Shown: piece by piece, positions 32,270 through 41,404 of the stretch
Position numbering within the stretch: position 1 is the first letter of the stretch
Layout of the letters: every line of letters starts with the position of its first letter
NCBI GenBank assembly: GCA_013297985.1
Contig: JAAFIY010000005.1
Span: 1-64,000, forward strand
From: Comamonadaceae bacterium
Lineage (GTDB): Bacteria > Pseudomonadota > Gammaproteobacteria > Burkholderiales > Burkholderiaceae_C
DNA length: 64,000 bases
Direction of reading: 5' to 3'
The notes under the pieces: generated by a model
Told to the model about the DNA's origin: nothing
Seen by the model: the letters and a program-made list of their open reading frames with translations, nothing else
Database searches by the model: none
Made by a program: the position numbers and the translations under genes

Positions 32270-35200
32270 TCAGGCGGGGATGGGGGCCATGACTTGCACG
32301 CGCATGAGGTTGCCGCCCTCGGTGGCTTTGTCCCAAATGAAGGCCTGGTCGCTGGTGGCGGTGGCGGTGGTGGCGGCGTGCTCTTCCAGCGCTTCAACGC
32401 GCGCAATCAGGCGTTCAAGCAGCGCCTCAACCCGCGACGGGTGCGCCTGCGCGGCCAGCAGGCCGGGGTTGAAGGCGGGGTTCATCTCGCGGCGAATCAC
32501 CGCCTCGCCTTCTTGCAGCAGGGCGTAGCCGGTGCGGGGCACGTAGGCGGTGCCGTTGTGGAACACGGGCAGGCCCAGCTTGCGGGCTTCGTCCTCTAGC
32601 GTGCCGGGGCCAGCGCCCAAGATGCGCTCAGCTTGGCTCAAGCTGAAGCCGCTGTTTTTGATGACGGCGTAGATGTCGCGGGCCGATGCGCCGGCGGCCA
32701 AGGCATCAATGGCTTGCTGGCGCGCTTCCGCGCCCCGGAACTCCGCCCCAGAAGCGGTGAGGCCGCTGCCGGTGCCCACGCTGTACACGGCCTGGCCGCT
32801 GCCGATGAGTGTGCTGGCGGCCACCTGGTTGCGCACATTGCGCTCAAGCTGCAGCGCGGCGGCCAGGGCGTTGAGGGCGTCGGGGAAAGCCAGCACGCCG
32901 CTTTTGATGCCGCGCAGCTCATCGAGCTGGGTGCGGGCGGCGTCGAGCTGGTCAGTGAGCAGCTTTTGCTGGCGCTCCGCCTCGGTGAGCTGGTCGCTGC
33001 TGATGTCGGCCAAGTCTTCTAGGCTGAAGGCGAGCACGGCGCGCTGGTAATCAGCCTCGGCTTGGCTGGCAAACACGGTTTGGGCCAGGCCGTTGGTGGC
33101 GCTGCCGATGGCGTTGGCCAGTTGTTTTTGGTCGGGCAAATAGCCGGTGGCGCGGGCGGTGCTGGCGGCTTGGGCAATGAAGTCGCGGGCCAGCAACGCG
33201 TCACGCGCGGCCAGGGCTTGGTTTTGCTGGCGCAGGGCGCGCGCGCCGGTGCTGGCCGCGTCAAACACGGCGCGCATGTCGGTGATGGCGCTGGCCAGCG
33301 CTTCGCGCCGGGCCTGGGCGGCGCGTTCCAGCGCGGCCAAAGCGGCGTCGGTTTGGCCGCTGGCGGTGTCCAACACGCCGGTGACGTTTTGGCGCAGCAG
33401 CGCCAGGGCGTTGACGCGGCTTTCGGCCAAGGTCTGCAGCGCGGTGATTTGGTCGCGGATGGTTTGGTTGGCATCAAATGTGGCCACTTCCAGCGCCGTC
33501 ATGCCACGGATGGCCAGGGCGCGTTCAGCGGCCAGGGCTTGCTCTTGCTTGCCCTGGGCGCGCAGCAGATCAATGCTGAGCTGGGCGCCGCTGTCTTGCA
33601 GGCCGCGCACGCTGGTGGCGGCGCGCACGCGCTCGCGCAGGGCTTCGTTTTCGTCGTACGCGGCGCGCTCAGCATCACCCATGCCTTGGGTGAGCAAGCG
33701 GTAAGCGCCTGCGGTGTCGCCCATGGCGCGGGCCAGATCAATCTCAAGCTGGCGGCGGGCGTCCAGGTAGGGTTTGAGGGGGTCTTCAGCGGGCGTGGGG
33801 GCCGATGCCGTGGCGGGTGTGAAGGCGGCCGTTGTCGGGGCCTGTGGGGCCTGTGGGGCGCTCGCAGCGCCTGCGCCATAGGTGCGCGGGGTGATGCCGC
33901 CCAAGCTGTCGCTTAAGCGCGTGACGATGCCGCTGGTGGCGCTGTACAGCCGCTCTAACGCATCGGCGGTGGCGGGGTTGTTGAAGATGGCGTCCAGCCG
34001 AGCGGCTTGCGCTTCAGCGCGGGCGATGGTGGCTTCGATGCTGTCAGCGGCCAGCAGCTCGCTGACATCGCCGCCAAACTTGATGGCGTCCAGCATGGGC
34101 GCGGTGAACTCGTTGAGCACCACGTCAAACACCTGGCCGTAAGCCTGGTTGGCAAAGCTGGTTTCGATGCTGCCCAAGAGCTGCTGAGCCACCGCCTGGC
34201 CGGTGGCGGCGGCATTCCCGCTGGCCACGCCTTGGCTGAAGGTTTGCAGCAGCGCATCACGCGTGGTGCCTGCGCTTTGCAGCAGGGCGTCGGGCAGGCT
34301 GCTAATGGCGGCCACGGCGGCCTGGGTTTCGGCCAGGCCCAAGGCTTCGGGGTCGGCGATCTTGTCTAGCTCGCGCCGCACAAACGCGGGCAGCTCGCTG
34401 GATGCGGCCTTGAGCGCCTGCAGGGTGGCGGTGCCCAGGTCGGTGGCGAAGCTCTCAGCCAGCTTTTTTTGGTCGGCGGTGCTACTGCCCGCCTCAAACA
34501 GCGTGCCCGCGTAGTTGTCGCCCTGGCCGCTTTCGCCAAAGCGCTGGCCGGTGCTGAGCAGGCCGCCCACGAAGACGCCGCCACGGCCTTTGTCGCTGGC
34601 CTCTAAGCCAGCAGTGAAGGCGCTGACGCTGGCCGCGCTGCCGTACTTGGCCAGCAGCTCGTTGATGCCATCCACCGTGGACTGAATGGACTTGCGCACC
34701 GTGCCGCCGTCCACTTCGCCACCCGATGGGCCTTCCAAAAAGTTGACGCCGACGCTGCCGCTGGTGGTGGTGTCGCGGCGGGGGTTGTAGACCGAGCCGT
34801 CAAGGCTTAGGCCGTATTGGCCGCCAAAGCGCGTCTCTCCTTTGGAGTCCAGCAGGCTGATGACAGCCAGCGCGGCGGTGAGGTAGGGCATGGCAGCGGT
34901 GAACGCCGTGCCCGCGCCGGTGAGCGCGTTGGCAGCGGTGCCCAGGCCGCCAATGGCGTCGACCGTGGTGGACAGGCCCAGGGCGTTGCCAAGGCCGCTG
35001 GTGGCAAATTGGCTGAAGACGCTGGAGCCTGAGCCAAAGCCCAAGAAGTTGGCGGCGTTGCCCAGGCTGCTGAAGTTGTTGAAGCCGCCCGCCAATTGGC
35101 TGGCGGTGCTGGCGGCGTTGAGGGCTTGCCCTGCCCCGTTGACTGCCCCAGGTGCGGCCGCTGGCGAGCCGCCGCCGAAGAAGCCAAGCGCCTGGCCGAC

Positions 35201-37408
35201 AAACTTGACGACGAAGGGCTGCGCAAACGTCTTGTAAATCTCATCGGGCACCGTGGTTTTGAACGTGGTGGCCAGGCTGGTGGTGAAGCTCTTCCAGCGG
35301 TCTTCGCCCCGGTTGAGCATGTCGGCAAAACCGGTGCGAAAGATGTCGTCATAGGTCTTGACGGACGTCTTCCACTCATCCAAGAACTGTTGGCTGCTGA
35401 CGCTGGCGCTGGCAATGGCGGCCGCAGCGCGGGCGCGGGCGCGTTCCACCTCGCGCTGGGCTTCGTCAAAGCCCGCGTTTTTGTCGATGGCTTCGATCTG
35501 GCGCTTGAGATCCAACTCAATGCGGTACTGGGCCAGCGCCTGGTTGCGGGCGCGTTCGGTTTGGCCCATGAGGCCCAGCTCAAATTGCTGAGCGGCGGCC
35601 GCGTCATTGATGCTTTGGGCGTAGGCGCTGACGGCGGCGCGGCCTGATTCACGGGCCTTGTCCATGGCCACGTATTCGTCGTCCAAATCCTGCGCGATTT
35701 GCAGGCGTTGCTGGTCGAGTGTGATGGCCGCAGCGATGGCTTTTTTCTGCCGCTCCAAGACCTCCAGCTCGCCAATGGCGGCCAGCACCAAGGCCTTGTG
35801 TGCGGCGGTAAGGCTGAGCTTGCCCGCAGTGAGCTCTTCTTCGAGCTTGATGCGGGTTTTTTGGCTTTCAGCCAACGCGCCGCCGTTGGCCAGTTCGGCC
35901 CGCTCGGCTTCGACCTTGGTGCGGATGGCGGCAATGAGCGATTCGTAGGCGGCCAGTTCTTTGTCAACCGGCGTGGCGCGGGCGGGGCCTTCGGGTTGGG
36001 GCTTGGCGACGATGGGCGCGTCGGTCTTGACGCTGCCCACCACGCGGGGGTCAGGCGCGGTGCCGCGACCGGCACCGGCCTGGCTGAACAGGTAGCGGCT
36101 GGACAGCACGTCGCGCTGGAATTTGTCCAGCTCAGCGCGGGCGCGTTGGGCGTCTTCGGTGACGGCTTGGCTGATCGCCGTAAAGCCCTTGAAGTCCAAG
36201 CGCCCCAGGGCCACCAGTTGGGCGGCGATGGCACCAATCTCACGACCCGCCGCTTTGAAGACAAAGGCCACGTCAGAGAACAGCACCACCAGCGCTTCGG
36301 CCACGGTGCGCACGCCGCCGCCGAGCAGCACGGCCAGGCTTTGGCTGCCGTCTTTGGCGTCCAAGAACGCGGTGGTGAGCAGGTTCAGCGTGGGCAGCAG
36401 CTCGCCTGCAAACGTCATGCGGGCGCCCTCGCCACTGAGGCGCAGCCGCGTGAGGTTGTCGTTGAAATCCGCCGCTTGCTTGGCCAGGGTGCTGCCAAAC
36501 ACCGCGCCCAGCTTCTCGCCTTCTTGGCGCAGGTTGTCGATGCCGCTGGCGCCTTGGTTCAGCAGCGGGATGAGCGCTTCGCCCTGCTTGCCAAACAGTT
36601 CCATGGCCAGCGCGGATTTGGCCGCGCCGTCTTCGTAGCCTGCGAATCGGGTGGCCAGCTCGCCCAGCACTTCGTCTTGGGCGCGCAGGCTGCCGTCGGC
36701 CCGGGTGATGCTGATGCCCACGGCATCAAAGGCGGCGGCTTGCTCTTTGGCCCCGCCCGCTGCGGCGGCCATGTTTTGGCCCAGCTTGCGGATGCCGGTG
36801 GCCAGCGCTTCCAGCGGGGTGCCGGTGACTTCGCCCGCGTAGCGCAAGGCGCTGAGCTTTTCAACGGCGATGCCAGATTTTTCAGCCAGGTCATCGAGCT
36901 GGTCGGCCATGTCGACCGCTGCTTTGATGCTGGCCGCGCTGAACACGGCGCTGGCCGCCAGGCTGAGCACGCCCAGGGCGCGAGCGGCCACGGCGGATTG
37001 GTTGACCACGTCGCCAAAGCCGCCGCCCAGGCCGCTTTGGGCTTTGGTGGCGGCCTCGGCCTTGGCGCGGGCAGCGTCAAGCTGGTCAAGGTAGGGCTTG
37101 AGTGCGTTGACGTCTACGCCGCGCAGGCGGGCCAGGCTTTCTTGGTATTGGCGGCTGGCGGTGCCCCCGGCTTCAAACGCGGCGATCTGGCGCTGGATGC
37201 TGGCCACCGTGTTGCGGGTGGCGGCCTCCACCTTGCGGGCGGCCGCCTCACCCCCGGTGCCGATGCCTTCAATGCCTTTGCCCCCACGCTGGCCGACCTG
37301 GGCGGCGGCTTCACCCAGGCTGGCCAGTGATCGCTTGGCGCGGCCGACGCCTGCCTCTACGCCAGAGGCGTCGGCACCGATCTTGATTTCGGTGTTGAGG
37401 TCGGTCAT
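32270..37408 (-). CDS. Tail tape measure protein
   Basis: 1712 aa from the ATG at 37408 (MTDLNTEIKIGADASGVEAG). The N-terminal DASGVEAGVGRAKRSLASLG segment is the start of the lambda-like tape measure family. The middle is a long alpha-helical, Ala/Gln-rich region; residues 750-900 contain Gly/Ala hydrophobic stretches (GQAL..., SVFSQF) as in channel-forming parts. Its length predicts a tail of roughly 200-260 nm. The chaperone with its -1 frameshift and a terminator hairpin lie immediately upstream. Confidence 0.93.
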   Translation of the reverse strand: MTDLNTEIKIGADASGVEAGVGRAKRSLASLGEAAAQVGQRGGKGIEGIGTGGEAAARKVEAATRNTVASIQRQIAAFEAGGTASRQYQESLARLRGVDVNALKPYLDQLDAARAKAEAATKAQSGLGGGFGDVVNQSAVAARALGVLSLAASAVFSAASIKAAVDMADQLDDLAEKSGIAVEKLSALRYAGEVTGTPLEALATGIRKLGQNMAAAAGGAKEQAAAFDAVGISITRADGSLRAQDEVLGELATRFAGYEDGAAKSALAMELFGKQGEALIPLLNQGASGIDNLRQEGEKLGAVFGSTLAKQAADFNDNLTRLRLSGEGARMTFAGELLPTLNLLTTAFLDAKDGSQSLAVLLGGGVRTVAEALVVLFSDVAFVFKAAGREIGAIAAQLVALGRLDFKGFTAISQAVTEDAQRARAELDKFQRDVLSSRYLFSQAGAGRGTAPDPRVVGSVKTDAPIVAKPQPEGPARATPVDKELAAYESLIAAIRTKVEAERAELANGGALAESQKTRIKLEEELTAGKLSLTAAHKALVLAAIGELEVLERQKKAIAAAITLDQQRLQIAQDLDDEYVAMDKARESGRAAVSAYAQSINDAAAAQQFELGLMGQTERARNQALAQYRIELDLKRQIEAIDKNAGFDEAQREVERARARAAAAIASASVSSQQFLDEWKTSVKTYDDIFRTGFADMLNRGEDRWKSFTTSLATTFKTTVPDEIYKTFAQPFVVKFVGQALGFFGGGSPAAAPGAVNGAGQALNAASTASQLAGGFNNFSSLGNAANFLGFGSGSSVFSQFATSGLGNALGLSTTVDAIGGLGTAANALTGAGTAFTAAMPYLTAALAVISLLDSKGETRFGGQYGLSLDGSVYNPRRDTTTSGSVGVNFLEGPSGGEVDGGTVRKSIQSTVDGINELLAKYGSAASVSAFTAGLEASDKGRGGVFVGGLLSTGQRFGESGQGDNYAGTLFEAGSSTADQKKLAESFATDLGTATLQALKAASSELPAFVRRELDKIADPEALGLAETQAAVAAISSLPDALLQSAGTTRDALLQTFSQGVASGNAAATGQAVAQQLLGSIETSFANQAYGQVFDVVLNEFTAPMLDAIKFGGDVSELLAADSIEATIARAEAQAARLDAIFNNPATADALERLYSATSGIVTRLSDSLGGITPRTYGAGAASAPQAPQAPTTAAFTPATASAPTPAEDPLKPYLDARRQLEIDLARAMGDTAGAYRLLTQGMGDAERAAYDENEALRERVRAATSVRGLQDSGAQLSIDLLRAQGKQEQALAAERALAIRGMTALEVATFDANQTIRDQITALQTLAESRVNALALLRQNVTGVLDTASGQTDAALAALERAAQARREALASAITDMRAVFDAASTGARALRQQNQALAARDALLARDFIAQAASTARATGYLPDQKQLANAIGSATNGLAQTVFASQAEADYQRAVLAFSLEDLADISSDQLTEAERQQKLLTDQLDAARTQLDELRGIKSGVLAFPDALNALAAALQLERNVRNQVAASTLIGSGQAVYSVGTGSGLTASGAEFRGAEARQQAIDALAAGASARDIYAVIKNSGFSLSQAERILGAGPGTLEDEARKLGLPVFHNGTAYVPRTGYALLQEGEAVIRREMNPAFNPGLLAAQAHPSRVEALLERLIARVEALEEHAATTATATSDQAFIWDKATEGGNLMRVQVMAPIPA

Positions 37409-37434
37409 GGCGTGGGTGGCGTGGACAGCAAAAA

Positions 37435-37463
37435 CAAAAAAGCCCACGGGGTGAGCCGTGGGC
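37435..37463 (-). terminator. Terminator hairpin before the tape measure gene
   Basis: An 8-bp gcccacgg/ccgtgggc stem (37442-37449, 37456-37463) with a 6-nt loop is followed on the minus strand by TTTTTT (37436-37441). A 31-bp block around it is identical to that at 39301-39331. Confidence 0.82.
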
Positions 37464-37513
37464 TTTTGAGGTGGGCTTTGAATGCCCGGGGTGGGCCCGG
37501 GGTGGGCGCAGCG

Positions 37514-38340
37514 CTAGTCGCGCTTGGCGTTGATTTGCGCCAGGGCGGCGGCTTCCATCACTTGCAGGTCGGCGTGCAGTTCACGCCAGGCATCGGGCGC
37601 GAGCTGCAGGCGATCCATCAGCGGGTAGAGCGCCTCCCAGCGCAGGCCGCTGACATAGGCACCCATGCCGGTGCTGGTGTGCACCCAGCAGGTGCCGACT
37701 TGGGATGCGAAGAAGTCGGCGGCAAGCTGGTTATCGGGCCAGACTTCGAGCACTTCTGGCTCGTAGTCGGCGAGCTCGAACCCGGCGTCTTTGGCTTCTT
37801 TGGCGGTGTACGCCGGGGTGTGGAGAGCGGCGGCTACCGCCCGGAGTTTCCCAGGCGGCTGCCGCTCAGCGCCCCATCGATGGCGTGGATTGCGGACTCC
37901 AACGCGCCAGGGTAGCGCTCTTCAAACTCTTTGATCGCGGGCAGACCGAAGGTGTCGGACAAGTCCCAGCCCGTGGCGATTTCAGCGACCAGCGCGGCGT
38001 CGTTGTCTAAACGCATGCACGCCAGATCGTGGAGAAAAGTGCTGGGCGGTGAATCGGCGGGCGTGCTGGCCGGATCGCGGACCGTAGCGTCTCTGGCAGC
38101 AGCAAGGTCGGCTTGGTCCTTACGCGCCTTTTCCAAGTCTTGCGCTTGGGCGGTGGCGCGGGCGTAGTAGGCGTCCTTCATCGCCGCCCATTCGGTTTTG
38201 CGCGGCGCTTTGCAGGTCAAGGTGATTTGGGCCTGGGTGCCGTCGCGCAAGGCGAAGGTGACAGGCAGCTCAAACGTGGGGCGCTCGCCGTCTTTCAGGC
38301 TCTTGAGGCGGAACGCGGGGACGGTGGTGGGCTTGGTCAT
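37514..38340 (-). CDS. Tail assembly chaperone long form (-1 frameshift product)
   Basis: The 0-frame chaperone ends at 37834, but a -1 shift at G-GGA-AAC (37846-37852) continues in a second frame to 37514. The downstream frame is open from before the site and encodes PGKLRAVAAALHTPAYTAKEA..., DAGFELADYEPEVLEVWPD and about 70 more residues. The fused protein would be 275 aa. This matches the gpG-gpGT organisation of siphophages. The 79-aa frame 37514-37753 alone has only a GTG and no ribosome site, so I treat it as the T-extension. Confidence 0.82.
37834..38340 (-). CDS. Tail assembly chaperone (short form)
   Basis: 168 aa from the ATG at 38340 (MTKPTTVPAFRLKSL). An N-terminal beta domain is followed by an alpha region (RKTEWAAMKDAYYARATAQAQDLEKARKDQADL). 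The gene lies between tail tube and tape measure, the position of phage lambda gpG. It contains the slippery heptamer 11 codons before its stop, consistent with production of both short and extended forms. Confidence 0.85.
   Translation of the reverse strand: MTKPTTVPAFRLKSLKDGERPTFELPVTFALRDGTQAQITLTCKAPRKTEWAAMKDAYYARATAQAQDLEKARKDQADLAAARDATVRDPASTPADSPPSTFLHDLACMRLDNDAALVAEIATGWDLSDTFGLPAIKEFEERYPGALESAIHAIDGALSGSRLGNSGR
37846..37852 (-). other. Programmed -1 frameshift site GGGAAAC
   Basis: The heptamer G-GGA-AAC lies in the correct phase for tandem slippage: 0-frame codons GGA AAC become GGG AAA. A short hairpin (ggcgg tag ccgcc on the minus strand) begins about 5 nt downstream. Confidence 0.8.
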
Positions 38341-38483
38341 GGTTGGGGGTTCTCGCAAGGGTGAAGGCGATGCCCGTGCCCCACCGCCGCCGCCCTTGCG
38401 AAAAGGCGAACGACGGCGGGGTCGGTGCGGGGGTGGGCTGGGTGCAGCCCGGGTGGGGTGCGCGCCTGGGGCGGGCGCGGCGC

Positions 38484-39140
38484 TTAAGGGGCGTAGCGGG
38501 TGCTGAGCGCTTTACCGTTGACTGACACGCCGCACACCACGATGCCATTGGCGTCTTTCTCTTCCTCGTTCAAAGCAAGAGAGCACGTCAAAAATGTGGT
38601 AGCGCCGTTCTTGGCCACTTGACGCAGGATGGTGTCCGACTGCCTGGCGGTCAGCGTGCGCATCGCGGCGTAGCCGGGGGTGCTAATGGAATCCGCGTCA
38701 ACGTCAAACGTGCGGGTGATTGGCGCAAATTTTTGGAACAGCGTGAAACGAACATTGCTTTCGGCGTATTCGAATTCCGTGTTTTGCGGCTCGCCACCAC
38801 TGGTGTTGTGGTTCATGGTCTGCGCCAGCTGCACCCACGTGGTGACGCGGCGCAAGACGGCGCCGGTACCCGCGCCGCCGCCGGAGGGGAACAGCAGGCT
38901 GTCGCTGGTGTCAGCCAACTCCAGCACCAGGTTGTTGGCGTCAACGACGGTTTTGACGCGATAGGCACGGTTGGTGAGCAAGGCCCAGCCAGATACAACT
39001 TGCACCACCGCGCCGACAGCAGCGCCGTGCCCGGGGGCGGTGACGGATGCCTCAGCGGCGTTGCTGATGGCGGTGATGGCCACGTCTGCAGCGAAAACAG
39101 TGGCGAGCGAACGAATGCTGCCGGAAGGGGAGCGAGCCAT
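38484..39140 (-). CDS. Major tail tube protein
   Basis: 218 aa from the ATG at 39140 (MARSPSGSIRSLATVF). A beta-rich protein with a repeated pattern AAEASVTAPGHGAAVGAVVQVVSG and NNLVLELADTSDSLLFPSGGGAG, ending with the VAKNGATTFLTCSLALNEEE domain. It is preceded by two terminator hairpins and lies just before the chaperone gene, where the tail tube gene is expected. Confidence 0.85.
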   Translation of the reverse strand: MARSPSGSIRSLATVFAADVAITAISNAAEASVTAPGHGAAVGAVVQVVSGWALLTNRAYRVKTVVDANNLVLELADTSDSLLFPSGGGAGTGAVLRRVTTWVQLAQTMNHNTSGGEPQNTEFEYAESNVRFTLFQKFAPITRTFDVDADSISTPGYAAMRTLTARQSDTILRQVAKNGATTFLTCSLALNEEEKDANGIVVCGVSVNGKALSTRYAP

Positions 39141-39164
39141 GATGGTGGGGCCTTTCAGAGAAGT

Positions 39165-39187
39165 AAAAAAGCCCGCTGGGGGCGGGC
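39165..39187 (-). terminator. Terminator hairpin upstream of tail tube gene
   Basis: Stem gcccgc/gcgggc (39171-39176, 39182-39187) with a 5-nt loop; on the minus strand it is followed by a run of six T (39165-39170). It lies 25 bp before the tail tube start. Confidence 0.7.
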
Positions 39188-39300
39188 CTAAAAAACGCCC
39201 ATACGGGCCGGGAACACCGCCTGCCGCGCGGTGAGGTGCGGCGGGCTGGATGCGGGGGAGCTGCGGCGTGCGTGCAGACGTGTGCACGCCGAGCAGGAAG

Positions 39301-39331
39301 CAAAAAAGCCCACGGGGTGAGCCGTGGGCTT
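39301..39331 (-). terminator. Terminator hairpin, identical 31-bp copy
   Basis: Stem gcccacgg/ccgtgggc (39308-39315, 39322-39329), loop ggtgag, then six T on the minus strand. The 31 bp are identical to the copy before the tape measure gene. It lies 32 bp after the end of the preceding gene. Confidence 0.82.
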
Positions 39332-39362
39332 GTGAGGGGGCAGGCGCGGATCTGGCGCGGCC

Positions 39363-39719
39363 TTAGCGCGTGGCCCAGACGCTGAAGTCTTGGCGGGCGG
39401 CGTACAGGCCGGTGTCGGGCTCAAAGTCAGACACGCGGGCGCCCAGCGGGGTGGCGGTGCAGGTGGTCGCGGCCAGCAAGGTGTCTTCGACCTGCTTGGC
39501 CAGGGCGGTGGCGGCCAGGCGGGTGGTGGCCCAGCACACGACTTGCATGCGGGCGTTTTCTTGCGTGGCCGCGACGTTGTCGGCGTACACGGTGGATTGG
39601 CCGCCGATTTGCTGGAACACGATGCGGGGCAGCGCGGCGTTGCTGGGGGCCACGTCGGGGTAGACGCGGTCGGCCACCAGGGGGCGCAGGGCGGCGTAGA
39701 GGGCGAGTTCGGCGCTCAT
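39363..39719 (-). CDS. Minor tail protein (DUF3168-like tail completion)
   Basis: 118 aa. The sequence LYAALRPLVADRVYPDVAPSNAALPRIVFQQIGG and the final GLYAARQDFSVWA pattern match DUF3168/tail-completion proteins of siphophages. The start overlaps the previous gene's stop. It lies between HK97 gp10-like and tail tube, as expected. Confidence 0.82.
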   Translation of the reverse strand: MSAELALYAALRPLVADRVYPDVAPSNAALPRIVFQQIGGQSTVYADNVAATQENARMQVVCWATTRLAATALAKQVEDTLLAATTCTATPLGARVSDFEPDTGLYAARQDFSVWATR

Positions 39720-40147
39720 GGCAGGGCTTTTTTGACCTGATTGGCCATGACGGTTTGCACGGCGCTGATGGCGCGCTCCACAGCCGCGTCATACCCAGGG
39801 CGCAGAAAGGGGCGCGCGGGCATGCGGCTGGTGCCAAATTCCACAAAGCGGCCGTAGAAGGCTTTGCGCTTGTTCCAGCTGATGCGGTACACGCTGCGCG
39901 TGGGGCCGCTTTCGTCGTCGGCGTAGGCCTGATAGATGGCAGCGCGCAGGTTGCCGGGCTGGTAGGTGTGCTTTTTGTCTTTGGTGCTGTGGGCTTGGGC
40001 CGAGACGGGGGCGCGGGCGCGGACTTCGTCGGCCAGCACTTGGGCGCCCGCTTGGGCGGCAGGCCGGGTGGCGGCTTGGGCGGCGGCGGTGATGCGGTCG
40101 AGCTGGGCGTTGAGGCCACTGAGGTTGAAGCTGGCGGTGACGGTCAT
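39716..40147 (-). CDS. HK97 gp10-like tail component
   Basis: 143 aa. An N-terminal helical part is followed by YRISWNKRKAFYGRFVEFGTSRMPARPFLRP, the signature of HK97 gp10-like proteins that complete the tail-neck junction. Position between head closure and DUF3168 genes fits. Confidence 0.88.
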   Translation of the reverse strand: MTVTASFNLSGLNAQLDRITAAAQAATRPAAQAGAQVLADEVRARAPVSAQAHSTKDKKHTYQPGNLRAAIYQAYADDESGPTRSVYRISWNKRKAFYGRFVEFGTSRMPARPFLRPGYDAAVERAISAVQTVMANQVKKALP

Positions 40148-40159
40148 GGGCGGCTCGGC

Positions 40160-40492
40160 TCAGGTGATGGCTTGGCAGACCAGGTCGGCATAGACGCCGC
40201 TGCGGTCGGGCAGCACGGCCAGCACTTGGTAGGCCTGGCCTGCAACCACGGCGCGCAGGGCGGCGCTGAGATCAGGCCGGGCGCGCACGCGGATGCTGGT
40301 TTGCACCAGGGATGTGGCGGCCCCGGCTTTGATGGCTTCTAGGCCGCTGGTGTGGCGCACGTCGGCCCAGACGTTGGCCACATCGACCCACGCCACCAGA
40401 GGCTGGCCCGCGCCGTCTTGGCCGGTTTGCGGGGCTTGCAGGGTGCAGCGTTGGGTGAGCTGGCCAGCGGCGAGGACGGCGGGCGTGGGCAT
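40160..40492 (-). CDS. Phage head closure protein
   Basis: 110 aa. The pattern LTQRCTLQAPQTGQDGAGQPLVAWVDVANVWADV and SLVQTSIRVRARPDLS is typical of the SPP1 gp16/HK97 head closure family, which seals the filled head and receives the tail. Confidence 0.85.
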   Translation of the reverse strand: MPTPAVLAAGQLTQRCTLQAPQTGQDGAGQPLVAWVDVANVWADVRHTSGLEAIKAGAATSLVQTSIRVRARPDLSAALRAVVAGQAYQVLAVLPDRSGVYADLVCQAIT

Positions 40493-40518
40493 GGGGCTTG
40501 GAGCGGGGTCAGGCGGGG

Positions 40519-41085
40519 TCAGACGGCCCAGAGGCGATAGGGATCAAGCAGCCGGTCGGCAAAGGGTTGGAGCTGGGCGGGGCGGTCGCTGGAGGCTTCG
40601 CGGTTGGCGTACAGGTCACCAATCGCCAACAGCATCCAGGCCTTGATGGGCGCGGGCACAGCCTCTGGGGCACCGTAGCCTGCGGTGTAGGCCACCACGA
40701 CGGCGGCGGGGTGGCCTGCTTGCGTGGCGGGCCAGGAGCGGTCTAGCGCGGGCAAGATTTGGCCGGGGGTGCTGGCCGCGTCAACCAAATAGTCGGAAGC
40801 GCTGAGGGTCTGCAGCGCGCCCGCTGTGTCGCGGTATTGCACCGACTGAATGCTGACCAGCGGGGGCATAGGCAAGGCGATGGCGCCGCCCGGAAAGGCC
40901 GCCAGGCTGAGCTGCCAGGCGCTGGTGCACAGCGCGCGCTGCAGCAGCTGCTCGGCACTGTCACGCGCGGCGCTGATGAGGGTGCTGATAAGAGTGTCTT
41001 CAGCCTCATGAGTGACGCGAAGGTGCAGCTTGGCTTCCAAGAGCGTTAGGGGCTCGGTGGGGGCGCTGGTGCGGAGGTGGGGCAT
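40519..41085 (-). CDS. Head-tail connector protein
   Basis: 188 aa. LTLLEAKLHLRVTHEAEDTLISTLISAAR and the downstream VVVAYTAGYG..PAPIKAWMLLAIGDLYANRE are the hallmarks of phage head-tail connector proteins (gp6-like, DUF3199 group). It lies between capsid and head closure genes. Confidence 0.9.
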   Translation of the reverse strand: MPHLRTSAPTEPLTLLEAKLHLRVTHEAEDTLISTLISAARDSAEQLLQRALCTSAWQLSLAAFPGGAIALPMPPLVSIQSVQYRDTAGALQTLSASDYLVDAASTPGQILPALDRSWPATQAGHPAAVVVAYTAGYGAPEAVPAPIKAWMLLAIGDLYANREASSDRPAQLQPFADRLLDPYRLWAV

Positions 41086-41099
41086 GGCTTGGGGCCAGG

Positions 41100-41324
41100 T
41101 CAGTCGGGCGCGCCTGGCGGTGGGGCGTCGGCGGGAGGCGGGGCGGGCGCGTCGGTGGTGTCGCCTTCCTTGCCATTGGCGCGAGGCTTGGTGGTCCAGC
41201 CTTCGCGCTGACTGACTTCAATGAGGTCGGGGTCTTCGGTGTCGATGATTTGACCGACCGCAAAGCTTTCCACGCGCACGCCGTGGTGCGCCCAGTTGAA
41301 AGGGGTTTTGACTTTGAGTTTCAT
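41100..41324 (-). CDS. Small phage structural protein, unknown
   Basis: 74 aa from the ATG at 41324. VKTPFNWAHHGVRVESFAVGQIIDTEDPDLIEVSQREGW is a short beta domain often seen between capsid and connector genes; the C-terminal 25 residues are Ala/Pro-rich. Function unknown. Confidence 0.65.
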   Translation of the reverse strand: MKLKVKTPFNWAHHGVRVESFAVGQIIDTEDPDLIEVSQREGWTTKPRANGKEGDTTDAPAPPPADAPPPGAPD

Positions 41325-41348
41325 GGCAGGGGTGATGTGAAGACCAAC

Positions 41349-41377
41349 AAAAAGGCCCACGGGGGCAAGCCGTGGGC
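41349..41377 (-). terminator. Terminator hairpin after the major capsid gene
   Basis: Stem gcccacgg/ccgtgggc (41355-41362, 41370-41377), the same stem as the two 31-bp copies, with a different loop; on the minus strand it is followed by five T. It lies 28 bp after the capsid stop codon. Confidence 0.75.
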
Positions 41378-41404
41378 GGGGGCTGGGACTTGGCTGCGCG
41401 CCGA

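Noticed and set aside
35699-37330. A 543-codon plus-strand open frame opposite the tape measure gene
   Set aside because: Low-complexity Gly/Ala/Arg composition caused by GC-rich third positions of the tape measure gene. No ribosome site or family.
37514-37753. A separate 79-aa gene
   Set aside because: Only a GTG start without ribosome site; the frame is open upstream and joins the chaperone through the GGGAAAC slip site, so it is the frameshift extension.
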